This document shows, in pieces, positions 24,925 through 36,989 of a stretch of DNA of 64,000 nt. The stretch comes from Pseudisothecium myosuroides (Eukaryota; Streptophyta; Bryopsida; Hypnales; Lembophyllaceae). Where the stretch lies: contig OX637292.1 in assembly GCA_951799445.1 (NCBI GenBank), positions 15,565,296 to 15,629,295 on the forward strand, read 5' to 3'. Numbering within the stretch: position 1 is the first letter of the stretch; each line of letters begins with the position of its first letter. A program made the translations under genes and the position numbers. The notes under the pieces are model-generated. The model had not been told where the DNA came from and searched no databases. It saw nothing but the letters and a program-made list of their open reading frames with translations.

Positions 24925-25535
24925 TTATAGTTGAAAAAAGTATTTTGGTAAGCACTTTCAAAATCAATAGAAAATTTATTTTTTTATTTTTTTAGAAAAC
25001 TTATCCATTTGTATCTTACATATCTTTATAGGCCATTTATTTTTGGAAGGGTCCCCATAACCATGGTAAGCATTGAAGCTATCCATTGGACTTTTCATGT
25101 TCACAACATCCTTCCAAAATTAATGCTTGCTTTGTGGAGAGAAGACAAGTGCTTTATAGAAGATTAAAAGTGGATACATAGGAGGTACAACAATCTATGT
25201 AGGATATATAAATTAAGACATAAAAAAGCTCAACTTCTCATAGTCAAGTCAAGTTAATGCAATAATTGTTTTCACAACTAAACTTCACACCTCTATAATT
25301 TTCTATTAGAGACTCCAAATCACAAGCGGATTTGAGAAGTGGAACTTAACTTGATTTCCCACATTTTCTTAGTTGACCTCATTGCAAAAAAAAGTTAATT
25401 TGCAATGCTTAAATAAGGTGTGAAGTTATGTTGTAAATACAATTACTTTGTTTTTTCTTTGACCTCCCAACTCAAGTTAGTTCAAATATCTCATAACCTT
25501 TGAAGATTGATGAAAAACAATGAATTTCACTTTAA

Positions 25536-26123
25536 CCCTGGAGCGCTCCGACGTCCATTTTCTGGACGACGAACAGATTCAGATCCTTGTTTCTGTCTCA
25601 TTCCTGCTTGGATGAAAGTCATCCTAATTTTTGGTGATACTTTATCAACTTGTTGTCCTATCCATCGGTTGGATTTGGTGTTACTAGAATATATACATTT
25701 CTAAAATTACAAATATGGAAGTATGTCAAGTGGTCAATTTGCATTGACTTTAGTTCAAAACCAGATGTGCAAAAATGAGGTTAAAGATGTTAATGAGGTT
25801 AATGAGGTTAAAGGTCACAAAAATTTCAAAAAATCACCATATGAAGAGAACCTTATTTCAAATCCATTCCAACAAGTTTTACACAAAAAATGATAATATT
25901 TTACTTGTAATTGAATTTAGAAGGAATTCTGAATTTTTCTTTTCAAAATTTATAGAAAAAGATTGGTGATAGCATTAGTAGATCTAACCATACAGATAGA
26001 ATTTAAAAATCAAAATCTACAGCTTTCATTTGTATACCAATTCCAAAATATTCTTCCAAATAGTAGTTTATAATGGTTTTTCTCAAATCGTCAATTTTAG
26101 AGATGAATCCAGACGTTTAGGGG
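25536..26123. mobile_element. TTAA-type element, family G (588 bp)
   Basis: CCCTGGAGCGCTCCGACGTCC at the left and GACGTTTAGGGG at the right, with TTAA at 25532-25535 and 26124-26127. The right TTAA is shared with the next element. It contains a short direct triplication of GTTAATGAG near 25788. Confidence 0.65.
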
Positions 26124-26127
26124 TTAA

Positions 26128-26712
26128 CCCCTAAAGCCCGGAGGCATATTTTGGGCAGAAATTGTGAAAAAATGCCATTTTTAGGGCAATGAAAAAAAAA
26201 TGAAAAAAAAAAGTTTTTTTTCAAAATTCAACTGTACAAATTTGTACTAGACTACTATAGGAATGTGTGGAAAAATTTTCAGAAACTTTGACCGCACGGA
26301 TTGAAAGATTATAACGTTTGAAGTTAGGAGAATTTTTTTTTTCCAGCCTTGCCTGACAAGCCAACAAACTTTAACTCCTCCTGGAGTGAGATTTTTACAC
26401 TGCGCATGCTTATTTTTTTTACATTTGTATCTTATATCATGTAAGTTACATACATGCCAAATTTCAAAAGTTAATGAGCTTTTTTGCAAAAGATTCTCAA
26501 AACATTCCCAAATTGCCCAAGCTGCTAAAAAAGTTTAGGACAGCATAACTTTTGATCCGGGCACCCGATTGGAAAAAAAATTAGATTTTCACTACGGGGG
26601 GACATCTCTACAACTTGTGTCAAAATTTCATGAACATCCGACCAAAATTGACTTCGTAAGAACCTATCTAGATTTTCAATTGTTCGTTCAACAAACAATT
26701 GTCTTTAAGGGG
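26128..26712. mobile_element. TTAA-type element, family H (585 bp)
   Basis: Begins CCCCTAAAGCCCGGAGGC and ends TTGTCTTTAAGGGG, with TTAA at 26124-26127 and 26713-26716. A second member of similar size lies at 35307-35904, sharing the TTTTGGGCAGAAATTGTGAAA block. No coding frame. Confidence 0.68.
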
Positions 26713-26774
26713 TTAAAAAAGACCTCTTCACCCCTCCAGTACTCAAAACATATTAATGAAATTAGCTCTTCATA

Positions 26775-26959
26775 CAGTAGAACCTCTTTAAGTTGATTCC
26801 CTCTAAGTCAATAAAGCGTTGTCAGGAAGTATTGACTACCGGTCCCAACTTCACAGTATGAACCACATACGAACATGATGACCCTCCCTAATGTAACAAC
26901 CTCTCTAACTCAATGTGTTAGACTGGTCCCAACTCTATCAACTTAGAGAGGTTCTACTG
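26775..26959. mobile_element. Pogo/Lemi-type MITE (185 bp)
   Basis: CAGTAGAACCTCTTTAAGTTG / CAACTTAGAGAGGTTCTACTG ends, with TA on both sides (26773-26774, 26960-26961). Confidence 0.85.
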
Positions 26960-27136
26960 TATCACCGAATAAAAATATCTTGATATTTGATGGTGCACAT
27001 GATACTATAATAAAAATTAAATTATTAAATTTTTCACATTAGATGCCTTGAATTTTACCATGTGGCTCATTTTCAAATATTTATGCATTTGCAATATTTT
27101 TTTTTTTCATTTTCCAATTCCCCCTCTAATAGCATA

Positions 27137-27282
27137 TGTGAAGGTCTAATTTGGCACTCATGTGCCGAAATTGAATTTCCAATGTAGATTTTAAGGGGTC
27201 CACAGTCACCTCACACCATTCACAAGATGACATGTTATTTTTTTACAAAATGAATTAAATTATGCCAAATCTGACCTTCACA
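27137..27282. mobile_element. MITE family M (146 bp)
   Basis: TGTGAAGGTCTAATTTGGCA / TGCCAAATCTGACCTTCACA inverted ends between TA dinucleotides. Sister of 2890-3080. Confidence 0.75.
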
Positions 27283-27499
27283 TAGAGTAATCTCAAAAAT
27301 CCAATTCTTCATGTTTTATTTAATTAATTAATGCCAACCCTGATAGCCGGGTATGGATGTTGAAAGTACGGAGTACATGACTATGCGCAAACGAGTACTC
27401 TGATATACCCCATACTTCGATTGATAACCAAAATACACGGGATACCCACTCAACCGGGAAAAGCACCCTCAACCCGGTTCTCAATCAACGGACCGGTTA

Positions 27500-29037
27500 T
27501 CAAGCCGTCGTCCTAACCACGCCGAATGCGCGCGCATCAGAATGCTGAGACCATCGCGTCCCGATTTGCCCCGGAGCGACGGCGCTGCTCCGCAATCCAC
27601 CAAAAGGATTCCTTCTTTCGTTTTCCCAGCAATCCCATCATCATCACACGTCATCTTTCATCAGGTACCCACCGAAAACGCCCTTCAATCCACCTCTCCA
27701 GGCTCAGAATTCAAAGACTTTCTATTTGAAGGATCCGATCCCCTAATTCCTCCTGCGACGATCTTCATGTTCAACTCGCGTTTCGTAGTGGATTAGTTCT
27801 CTTTCCCGTTTGTGGTCATTTAGGTATAGCAGATCTCTCTTTGGCTTGAGAAGGAGAACGGGTTTCAGGGTTTAGGGATCCATGTGAAGTCATCAGTGTG
27901 TGTGGAAATTGTCGTAGGACGAGCATTTACTGAGGATCTAGTCTTTTCTTGGTTTATTAATTCAAACGACCACCGGTGTCTTGTGAGTTTTCATCTCTTG
28001 GCAGCTGGGTAGTGAGTTGCATTTGCATTCGCACTGTCATTGAACTCAATGTGGTTCGTGGATGTGCCTCGATTGTTGTGTACTTCAATGTGGACATCTA
28101 ACTCGAGTTTGGTATTGTGTGTTTTGCCCCTGAAGGATTAAAAGGGCTCACATTAGGCCTCATGTTTTTAACAGCGATTTTGAGAATGGGAGCGGGTTTA
28201 AGGGTATAGGGAGGGTTTTGGAGGACAGATGTGGAGGAGGGAACCTCCGCTGCAAGATTTCTCTGTTAAGAGACATCTTGAATAGGAGACATCCAGGGGT
28301 GTCTGATTATACTGCAGAGCGGGGTCCCGATTCTACATTCTGACCGGTTTAGGGGACGATGGTGGTGACGATTTTGTGCTATTATTGTGCGTTGGATGTT
28401 TTTTTGCTACTACTGAGGGTTTTCTCTTTTCTTTACTATAAATTCGATCGACCACCGGTGTCTAGGAAGGTCTCATCTCTTGGCGGCTGGCCTTGATTCC
28501 ATTTGCATTCGCTCTACCTTTTTGTCTAGTTTCAAAATCGATGTGGGTTGCGATGTGGTTCAATTGTTGTGTACTTCAATTTGGTAGCAGGTACTTGAAT
28601 TTGGTAGTGCGTGTTTAACTCGTGAAGGACCAAGAGGCTCATGTTTTTATACTGTAGTATAGAGAGTTTCTTTGGTAGGTTGTTTCTTTCTTTTTTGGCC
28701 AACGCATGCAAAGATTTTCGCTGATTCTCGTGATATAAATTTTGGCTTTATATTAGTTCTATTATTCACAATATGATCAATTGAATTTGGCCATTTTCAT
28801 ACCTGAGTCTTTTAGGGGGTAATGGGTGTCTTTATGTCGTTATGCCATCCAGGAGCGTAGCAATGGAATTTGGTTCCATCCCAATCAGTTCCCATTCTAT
28901 TTTTGATTCATTTGCATAGCAATATTTGCCAGGAAAGGTTGAGTTATCCAAGTTGGGATTCTGCCTCGCTACAATTATTTTCCCGTTCTGATTTTTCCCT
29001 AACTGCTACCTCGGTTTTTTCTTCCAGACGTGCAAGA
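27500..29037 (+). promoter_or_regulatory. Promoter and 5' leader region of the LysM gene
   Basis: GC content rises from about 27420. GGTTTCAGGGTTTAGGG lies near 27860. The frames at 27526-27796 show no family and have no upstream splice partner that I can support. CTTCCAG at 29021-29027, just before the ATG, looks like an acceptor, so a leader intron is likely. Two related blocks ('CGACCACCGGTGTC' followed by 'TCATCTCTTGGC') occur near 27967 and 28449, suggesting an old local duplication of about 480 bp. Confidence 0.45.
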
Positions 29038-29751
29038 ATGGCATCGAACGGTGGCAACCCTCAAGGTCCATCACCACTTCTTTCGAAACCGTCGAGAGCG
29101 TCCATTGGAAAGAGACGTGAGAAGGATGAAAATATTGCGCAGGCTGCAGGTTTTGTTGTAGCTGGCGGCATTGCTTGGAGCTTGTTCAGATCAATCACTG
29201 GTATTGGAAAGTCACAGGTGCGCACTCACGAACACTCGGCCTATTACATTTAGCTTGTCAATTTTCCTTCCAACATTATTACATGTGGGAGCCACTCTAA
29301 CTTGACCTCTCGTGACAACAGGAAAAGAGTGACACGTTGAGCAAGGACGTCAAGCTCACTGTCGAACATGAAGTCAAGGAGGTGGAAGAGAAGGCAGTAG
29401 TGTTCACGGGCAATAAATCGTCGAAATCCGGAAAGAAGAAAGCGAAAGGCAAGAAAGTTCAAGTGAAGGACGGCGACACTCTGTGGGGCATTGCTAGGAA
29501 ACACAATGTATGATTTCTTCTCCGTCTTCCTTTTGAAGAACCTTTACTGGCATCAGAGTTATGGTTAAACTTATTCAGAGTTTAGGGTGAACTTTAATCT
29601 TATGAATAATTCTTTGAAAGTTTATTAACATGCTGCTGATTTGCAGGTTTCGGTGAATGCATTGATGACATCAAACGGAATCAGAGACGGAGATACCATA
29701 TCAGCTGGAGAGTTTATCATCATTCCGAAGGTAAAGGACCAGCTCGAATAG
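29038..29751 (+). CDS. Small membrane-anchored LysM-domain protein
   Basis: Three exons: 29038-29217, 29322-29507 and 29647-29751, giving 156 aa. Residues about 35-55 (QAAGFVVAGGIAWSLFRS) form a hydrophobic segment. A lysine-rich linker (KSSKSGKKKAKGKK) precedes a C-terminal LysM fold split by the last intron: VQVKDGDTLWGIARKHN joins VSVNALMTSNGI and ends EFIIIPK. LysM modules bind N-acetylglucosamine polymers such as chitin or peptidoglycan. Small plant proteins with a single LysM and one membrane segment are known, but their role is unsettled. An in-frame upstream ATG at 28870 exists but probably lies in leader or intron. Both splice joins keep phase 0. Confidence 0.88.
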
Positions 29752-31720
29752 GATTTGCAGTATCGTTTGCAGGGCTGGCACTAGCCTCTGTACTTTTATG
29801 AAATCTTCTCATAATTCTGTCTAGGGTAGCAACCCGTATCCTAGTATTCCTTTCTCGTACAGGCACCTTCTATTCTCGTGTGTGCATTACACATCCTCGA
29901 GAATTTTTTCACCTTACCTGCATTGATTTCAATAGGCGGTGTAAGAAGGATTGCCTTCGAAGCTGGTGTATAATGAGTTGAAGCCTGTTAGGTGGTTGAC
30001 AAATTCGGTTACATTCAACTTTGTCTGCTCCTTGATGACATGCTTACGCAAGTATGGTTATCTTCAGCACAGCTGAGAGCTGCTTACCTCACCATTGCGA
30101 ATGCATGACCTTCATGAAACAAGTCTTGATAGGCTAATGTGTCAACGCGCTGATTTTGTTGCCAGATATTAGATGCCATCAAGAAATAGTTTATGAATTA
30201 TGAGGAGTAGTTTGAGGACAAAGATTTATGAGACGATTAGATTCAGGATGCATAGATTGGATTGAATCGATCATATAAAGACTAGTGTATGTGCACCCAT
30301 AATCATCACTCCCCAAAACGCGTACATGTAGACCAAAAAGCATGACACCTAAATGTAATGTGGATCAAAAAGCATCACTACAACTTAGATACTGATGAAA
30401 CAAGACTTATACAATTTGAACAATCCGAGAGGTTGGTGGCAATTTTTGGTATGCCTACAAAAATCACTTTGAAATTTTGTAACTTACTCATATGGTGTCC
30501 AAATAATGCATGCTAAAATGTGTTAGAATCTTCTTTCACTTGCCAATATCTAAGATTCAATAAGAATAATTTAAACTTAATAATAATAAGTATGCTCAAA
30601 TGCTATTAGTGTTGATTGTGGGTGCAATTATTTTATATCTTAAGCTCCAAAGCATAAAAAGATGTTCCTCACATTTATTACTGGCTATAATAATACCATA
30701 GTTAAAAATTAACGTAAAAGGTAGGAAATGCAAGCCTTCAATGGTGAATCCTACCTTATTATGTGGTTTTATACATTATTTATTATAATAGGCTCTCATC
30801 CCGCAAACCAGATGAGGTTTCATTAATGTTGTCTTCCTACAGGGCAGGAATAAGTGAACTTCATTCCTTCAATTGTTAATAAAACAAAGACCCATCTCTT
30901 TGAGATGGATTGGATTTCCACATTTTTACTATCAACAATCGCGCAAACTTTATGTTCGCTACATAGCATTATTAACCAATCTAAACTATTCCCCCCTTAG
31001 AAGAGGGATAATGCCTCCCTATATACTTGAGAGTGAACTTAGTTATAATCTGTAGAGAATCATTGGGTGGTTAGGAAGTCGTAACACTAGTGTCATTAGA
31101 TGAATGAAAAGTTGTAAGAGAATCATTGACTGATTACAAAGTTGCCATATTGGGGCTCCCACTTTTTATGGAAGCAAAAGTGTTAGTCAAAAATGCTATG
31201 TATGCCTCACAAAGAGTAGAATAAAGTTTTTACCGTAATTTTCAGTTCATTTTCCTCCATTTCCTCCTATGAAGTTTCACACACCACCTATCAATTGATG
31301 TACTTGTGAAAGGTATGCAATCAGGCTACGGTACTCCAATGAGATCAGGCGATAAGCACCGGATCAATGACGCGTGAACCCCCTGATATGTGGCTTGTTT
31401 CCTACTTCTCATATCTGGTATTTAGGACACGGCCGGTCCTCTAATTATCAAAATCTTATATGGAACCTCATGAGTCATGACAGTACTGTACACACATCCA
31501 TGCTCAGTCATAAGGGAAGCTTATGGCCACTTCATAATTGGTCCGTTTCCTTTTTAGAAAACCTTGGGTGGTTGGCTTTTTTTTGTGACAATTCCGTGGG
31601 TGCAGAATAGTGCTGCAAACATTTCGTGACACCCACTCCAACTTCGCAAAGGACATTAATCTGTTCATGCAGAGCAAGTGATCATGCCTGTGTTCCGTTT
31701 CCATTGTACCAATCTTATCA
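29752..31720. other. LysM gene 3' flank and AT-rich intergenic
   Basis: 29752 to about 30180 is likely 3' UTR or flank. After that the sequence is AT-rich. About 30470-30640 loosely resembles the interior of the family K MITEs but lacks clear ends. No gene was recognised. Confidence 0.45.
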
Positions 31721-31973
31721 AGGTGGGCATCCCCCAAAACTGCCACTTTTTTTGCTGTGTCCTAATTACTAGGTCAAATTTTCAGTGATTTTCTTGTTGG
31801 CAAGTGAAAGGAGGTTCCAATGCACTATAGAACGTGGCATTTGGATACCATATGCAAAAGTTATGAAGGGTCAAAGTTTTTTTGGTTGAGGTCATGTATA
31901 TATTGATTTTGGAAATGAACCCAGATTGATGATGGTGATTATGGGTCAATGGCACATTTGGGAGGGGGCACCT
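31721..31973. mobile_element. TA-type MITE, family K (253 bp)
   Basis: Left end AGGTGGGCATCCCCCAAAACT, right end GGGAGGGGGCACCT followed by TA. Family members lie at 36990-37277, 40916 onward and 46966-47241. The right border overlaps the TTAA used by the next element. Confidence 0.6.
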
Positions 31974-31976
31974 TAA

Positions 31977-32913
31977 CCCCTAAAGGCCCTAGGCTTTTTT
32001 TCTGCCAAAAAACCATCAAAACTGCCATTTCTATAGCAAGGAGTAAAAAAAAATGAAAAATGTTTTTTTTCCACATCTAACCATAAGATCTTACACCTAA
32101 CTAGTATGAGAATGTGTGGAAAAAATTTCAGAATTTTTGACCGCTCAGATTGCGAGATATCTGCATTTCAAGTGGAAAAAAACAAGTATTTCAGCGCATT
32201 GCGGGACTAGATTTTTTGACTTTAAACATTTTGCACTTAAAATTTTTGCACTAAAGAGTTTTGTGCTTCAAATCTTTATAGTGGAGAATTGAGTTGAGAG
32301 TCTAGTGGAAAAAAAAATATTCAAAAAAACTTAATTATCATTCCTAAAAAATTTATTAAGTAGAAGTAGGTACGAGATAGAAGGAAAATCTAAAACATTA
32401 ATATATTTTAGATGGAATTAAAATACACTAATCCCAATGGTGAGATTGTTCTAGGAAGTAAACTAAACCATGAGAATTTTTTATTTTATTTTTTTAAATT
32501 GCAAAATTAGCATTTAGAAATGCATCCTACAAGTTATTTTTTTCAAAAAGATGCTCTAACTACCCGAAAAACAAGAATGTCCATAACTTTCTCATAACAA
32601 ATCCAAATGAAATGAATCAAAGCTTTCCAGATAGACAAAAATATAATCTACAAGAAAAAAGTATTAAAAAAAAAAATCAAATTTTTGCCAAATTTTTCTT
32701 GCTGCCCCGACTGCCCAGTTACGAAAAAAGTAACATATTTGGCCATAACTTTTGACTCCTATTTTCAAATGTGCTGAAATTTAGTGCATATGAAAGATAT
32801 TCCTTGTGCCCACTTTCTATTAAAATTTCAGCTTAAAATATGAAAATCTGTAGTCGCACGGACCTGCCCAAAATTTCTATACGGCCAAAAAGCGCATGCC
32901 GGTCCTTTAGGGG
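31977..32913. mobile_element. TTAA-type element, family L (937 bp)
   Basis: Begins CCCCTAAAGGCCCTAGGC after TTAA (31973-31976) and ends CCGGTCCTTTAGGGG before TCAA (decayed TTAA, 32914-32917). The interior shares blocks with 33117-34304, 34309-35026, 44035-44721 (inverted) and 63260-64000. No coding frame survives. Confidence 0.7.
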
Positions 32914-33116
32914 TCAAGGACAAGCGTGTATCTCAATTTTGAGCACTTCAAGCAAGATTTGAAGGCTTACACCTTTCCAAATTTCATGTTTTTTCCCTTG
33001 GATTCTTATGTCTTGGAGGATTTGGATCAATGAAAGAAAACATTGAATTAGTCCAAGTTGTAAAATGTTGAATACTTTACATGAAACTGACCAAATTTGA
33101 TCATTCAAGAGTTTAA

Positions 33117-34304
33117 CCCTTTAAGGACCAGCTTGCTATTTTTAGCAACATAACGATTTTGGGCAGGTGCCTGTGTCTAGAAATTTGCATATTTTAGACC
33201 CAAACTTTAGTAGAAGTTGTGGACGAGGAATATCTTTCATGTGAACAAAATTTTATGACATTTGGAAATACGAGTCAAAAGTTATGGCCTAATAGAATTA
33301 TTCGTAAAGTCCCCCTAGTTTGGAGGGGACTTTTTCCGACAAATTTCCTCTGACGGACGACCCCGCAGGCGACTACGACCCCGCAGGCGACCACGACCCC
33401 ATAGGCAAAGTCCGGACGAAACTTCTTTCTGGTCGATTTGGGTGCGAAAGAAAGTTTGATACCCACTTTCGTATTAACTTTTTGCCCAAAACCTACTTTT
33501 TTACAAAACTACAGGGTTTAAACCCCGGTTTTGGGTACTTTACGAATAACTCTAATATGTTACTTTTTTTCTTAGCTAGGCAGTTTGGGCAGATTTTTAA
33601 AAATCACTTTTTCTAGAAACAAAAATTTGAAATTGGTATTCCATATTTATATATATGTAGAAAGCTTTGAATCATTCCATTTCAATCAATGAGTCAAAAG
33701 TTACGAGGAATTTTAATTTACGGGCAGTTATGAAATTTCTACTCTAAAATAAACTTTGAAGTTGTTTATTTCAATGAATTTTCAATATTTTTGGAAAAAA
33801 ATAATATTAAAGGATGTAGATTGTTTCTTACAACATTACAACCATTGGGATTGGCATTTTTCTATTCCATAATGAAATTCTTAACAATTTAGTATTTTGA
33901 ATCATTTGCTACTTCTTTCTACTTATTATTTTTTTCCTATATGTTACACAATTCCAAATGATTTAGAATTTTTCAAGAATGTAACTAACTTGCCCTAAAG
34001 AATGAATCCAAAGGGTAACCACCATTTTGTACATTTTTCATACAAATGTGACTTAGTGAATTGCAGCTGCCTGGTTTTTCGCAGAGTATAAAAAGGATTT
34101 TTGTTAATTCAAATGCTAATATCTTGCAATCCACATCGTGGAAAATTCTGATTTTTTTCCACATATTCTCAAACCATCATACTACAAGATCCTACAATTA
34201 TATGTGTCCAAAAGAGTTTGTTTTCCAAAATTTGGTACTTGTGCTCAAAATGACGTTTTTCAAGCATTCTGGCGGGGAAAATATAGTCAAAGAACTTAAG
34301 GGGT
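33117..34304. mobile_element. TTAA-type element, family L, carrying a nested insertion
   Basis: CCCTTTAAGGACCAGC left end after TTAA (33113-33116) and AACTTAAGGGGT right end before TTAA (34305-34308). Removing the nested 257 bp insertion and one 6 bp duplication leaves about 925 bp, the size of its sister at 31977-32913. Confidence 0.7.
33295..33551. mobile_element. Nested 257 bp inverted-repeat element
   Basis: Ends TTATTCGTAAAGT / ACTTTACGAATAA, bounded by CTAATA on both sides (33289-33294 and 33552-33557), a clear target duplication. The flanking family L sequence runs continuously if the insert is removed. It is more GC-rich than its surroundings and holds an 18 bp tandem repeat (CGACCCCGCAGGCGACTA-like) at 33358-33402, about 2.5 copies. 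Confidence 0.8.
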
Positions 34305-34308
34305 TTAA

Positions 34309-35026
34309 CCCCTAAAGGACCAGCCTGCTATTTTTAGCAACATAGCAATTTTGGGCAGGTACGTGTGACTAGAGATATTCATATTTTAAGCTGAAATTTT
34401 AATAGAAGGTGGGGACGAGGAATATTTTTCATGTGCACTAAATTTCATGACATTTTGAAATAGGAGTCAAAAGTTATGGCCAAATATGTTACTTTTTTCA
34501 CCGGGCGGGTAGTCCAGGCAAATCTGAAAAAATCACTTTTTTCAAAAATAAAAATTTGAAATTGGTTTTCTAGAGTTATATATACATGGAAAGCTTTAAA
34601 TCATTCCATTTCGACCAATGAGTAAAAAGTTATGAGGTTTTCTAGTTTGCAGGCAGTTACGGATTTTCTACTCTATAATAAACTTTGAAGTTGTTTATTG
34701 AACTCAATTTTTAATATTTTTTGAAAAAAAAAATCATAGGATTTAGGTTTTTTATTACAACATTACAACCATTGGCATTGACATTTTTCAATTCGATAAT
34801 TAAATTCTTAACAATTTAGTATTTTGGATCATTCTCTACTTCTTTCTACTTACTATTTTTTTTGTATATGTTGTACAATTCCAAATGATTTGAAAAATTT
34901 TAAGCATGTAGACAACTTGTTTAGGAAAAATAATTCAAAAAAGCACCACCATTTTGGACATTTTTTCATACAAATGTGACCTTGTGAAGTGTAGCTGCCG
35001 TGTTTTTCGCAGGAACAAAAAAAAGG
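34309..35026. mobile_element. TTAA-type element, family L (right end missing)
   Basis: CCCCTAAAGGACCAGCCTGC follows the TTAA at 34305-34308 that it shares with the element on its left. It is similar to 33117-34304 without the nested insert, then stops near 35026 at a tandem repeat, so it is truncated. Confidence 0.6.
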
Positions 35027-35027
35027 A

Positions 35028-35110
35028 TTGGGTATTTTATTTTGAGCTTGTTCTACGGCTTGAGTATTTTATTTTGAGCTTGCTCTACGGCTTGAGTATT
35101 TTATTTTTCG
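35028..35110. repeat. 32 bp tandem repeat, about 2.6 copies
   Basis: GTATTTTATTTTGAGCTTG recurs with a 32 bp period (starts at 35032, 35064 and 35096). Sits at the break point of the truncated family L element. Confidence 0.85.
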
Positions 35111-35306
35111 GAAACAAATGAATGGACCCTAGCTCAATGATTTTTCTTTTAGGGATTTACTGTTGAAAAGAGATTAAAAAAAAATTCTTTGAAGGAAGAG
35201 TTGGTGGTATATTCTCCGTTTGCAATAGTGATATAGCCAAGTGCATATGAAATCTTTGGAAACATCACTTCCTTTGGATTGAATGTATGTGCATTTAGAT
35301 GATTAA

Positions 35307-35904
35307 CTTCTAAAGGATTGAGGCACTTTTAGGGCAGAAATTATGAAAAACTACCACTTTTTAGGGCAGTGAAAAAAAAATGGAAAAGAAAAAGAAAAAT
35401 TCAACCATACAAGTTTGTATAAAACTATTATGGGAATGTGAGGGAAATAATTTTAGAAACTTTAACCTCACAGATTGAAAGATTATAATGTTAAAAGAAT
35501 TTTTTTATAACATCTGAAGTTGGAAGAATTTTTTTTCCCGACCTTGTCTCACATGGTCAATATACTTGAACTCCTCTTAAAGAGAGATCTTTACACTACA
35601 CATAGTTATTTTTTTAATATTTACATCTTGTATCATATAAATTACATACCTCCCAAATTTCAATATTATAGGAGGACTTTTGCACATGGTGCCTGAAGTT
35701 GCTTGAGCTACCCAAAAATTTCAAGGCAGCATGACTTTTGAGCAAGGCACTTGATCAAAAATATATATATATATATTCCTACTAAGCGAATACATGTTCA
35801 CACCTTTGCATCTAAATTTCATGAACATCCAACCAAAAATGACTTCTTAGGAACCTAATCGAGATTTCTTGCGTACGTCGAACAGACAATTGGTCCTTTA
35901 GGGG
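35307..35904. mobile_element. TTAA-type element, family H (598 bp)
   Basis: CTTCTAAAGGATTGAGGC left, ATTGGTCCTTTAGGGG right, TTAA at 35303-35306 and 35905-35908. Interior matches 26128-26712. Contains an (AT)n run at about 35759-35775. Confidence 0.68.
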
Positions 35905-36039
35905 TTAAAAAAGAGTTATCATCTACACTTTGCAAGATTCCCACCATGCCGATGGAAGCAAAGAGCATCATCATGAATCACAACTTCAAGTGACAACTAC
36001 GTACTTTCAGCACTGCCTCCCAAAAATGAAGTAAGAAAC

Positions 36040-36300
36040 CTTGCCTTCCATAACATTGTATAACCAGGCAATGGGCTTCCCCATGCTCAGAAGGTACACT
36101 CTCATGCCTCCCTAGATGCCTGGAAGAAGCTTCCCAGTTTCTTCAAGGATTGGGGTTGGTTGATGAGCCGTAAAATAAAATAATTTTGTTCAATGTTGGA
36201 GTTGGCTGATGAGCCGTATAATAAAATAATTTTGTTCAATGTTGGGGTCCGCTTTTCAAGGGTGCAAAAGAGACTCCTGCCTCATTGGTAAACCATGTCA
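36040..36300. repeat. Dispersed repeat (second copy 41930-42180) with a 46 bp tandem duplication
   Basis: Shares 'TAACATTGTATAACCA', 'CCTCCCTAGATGCC', 'AATTTTGTTCA' and 'GGTGCAAAAG'-type blocks in order with 41930-42180. Within it, bases 36155-36246 hold a unit starting GTTGG(T/C)TGATGAGCCGTA, repeated twice with a 46 bp period. No frame. Confidence 0.6.
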
Positions 36301-36666
36301 TGAGTGAGTCATTGCTGAGAAAGAGCCATTGTACAATCTCCAGTACTTTGCAACTGCATAAGTTTCTAAAATTATACACCAAAAATGGTCATTGGTGTAC
36401 AAATTCTAAAGTGGGGCACAAGTACTGTACTTACAGTTGTACAACCGTGTGTACCGTCATCCATTTTTCAGTCATGGGACCAATAATAAATGAAAACCGT
36501 CCATGTGTTTCAAAAAATAAATAAAAAATAAAAAATAAAAACCAATCTCACTTTGTCCTTGTATACCAGTATTTGTGCAGGACATTGCTGTAGCTCTACA
36601 GTATTTGTACAAGAGTATTTGTACAGTAGTGTACTTTCAAGTATAGCTGAACTGCAGATTGAAATA

Positions 36667-36915
36667 TTGGTAAGGTAGGAGGTCCATAAAGCAACCATCT
36701 AAGGGCTGAAACTGAATTTTGAGGAGGTAAAACATCTTGAAATATTTTTCAGTAAATTTTCCTTGAAAGACAAGTGGAATTGACATCTAACCCAAGTCGT
36801 TTCATATTTTTTGGACCTTTGTGGAATTAGTTACAAATTTTTGAAGATGGAAAAAAGTAATCATTTGTGGTCATCAAAAGCGACCATCTCCTGAAATGTG
36901 CATAGTTGGTACATT
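36667..36915. repeat. Dispersed repeat, inverted relative to 43230-43460
   Basis: AGGAGG…CATAAA.CAACCATCTAAG here pairs with CTTAGATGG..GGTTTATGAGCCTCCT near 43430-43458. TTTTTGGACCTTTGTGGAATTAG pairs with the reverse of CTAATTCCACAAAGGTCC near 43300. One further end-like copy lies near 42588-42625. Confidence 0.55.
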
Positions 36916-36989
36916 GAAGAAAGCAAAATGTATCTCTGAGTCATATTTGCTTTTAATGCCTGGTCGGAGTTCAAGCCTCTTACCTTATA

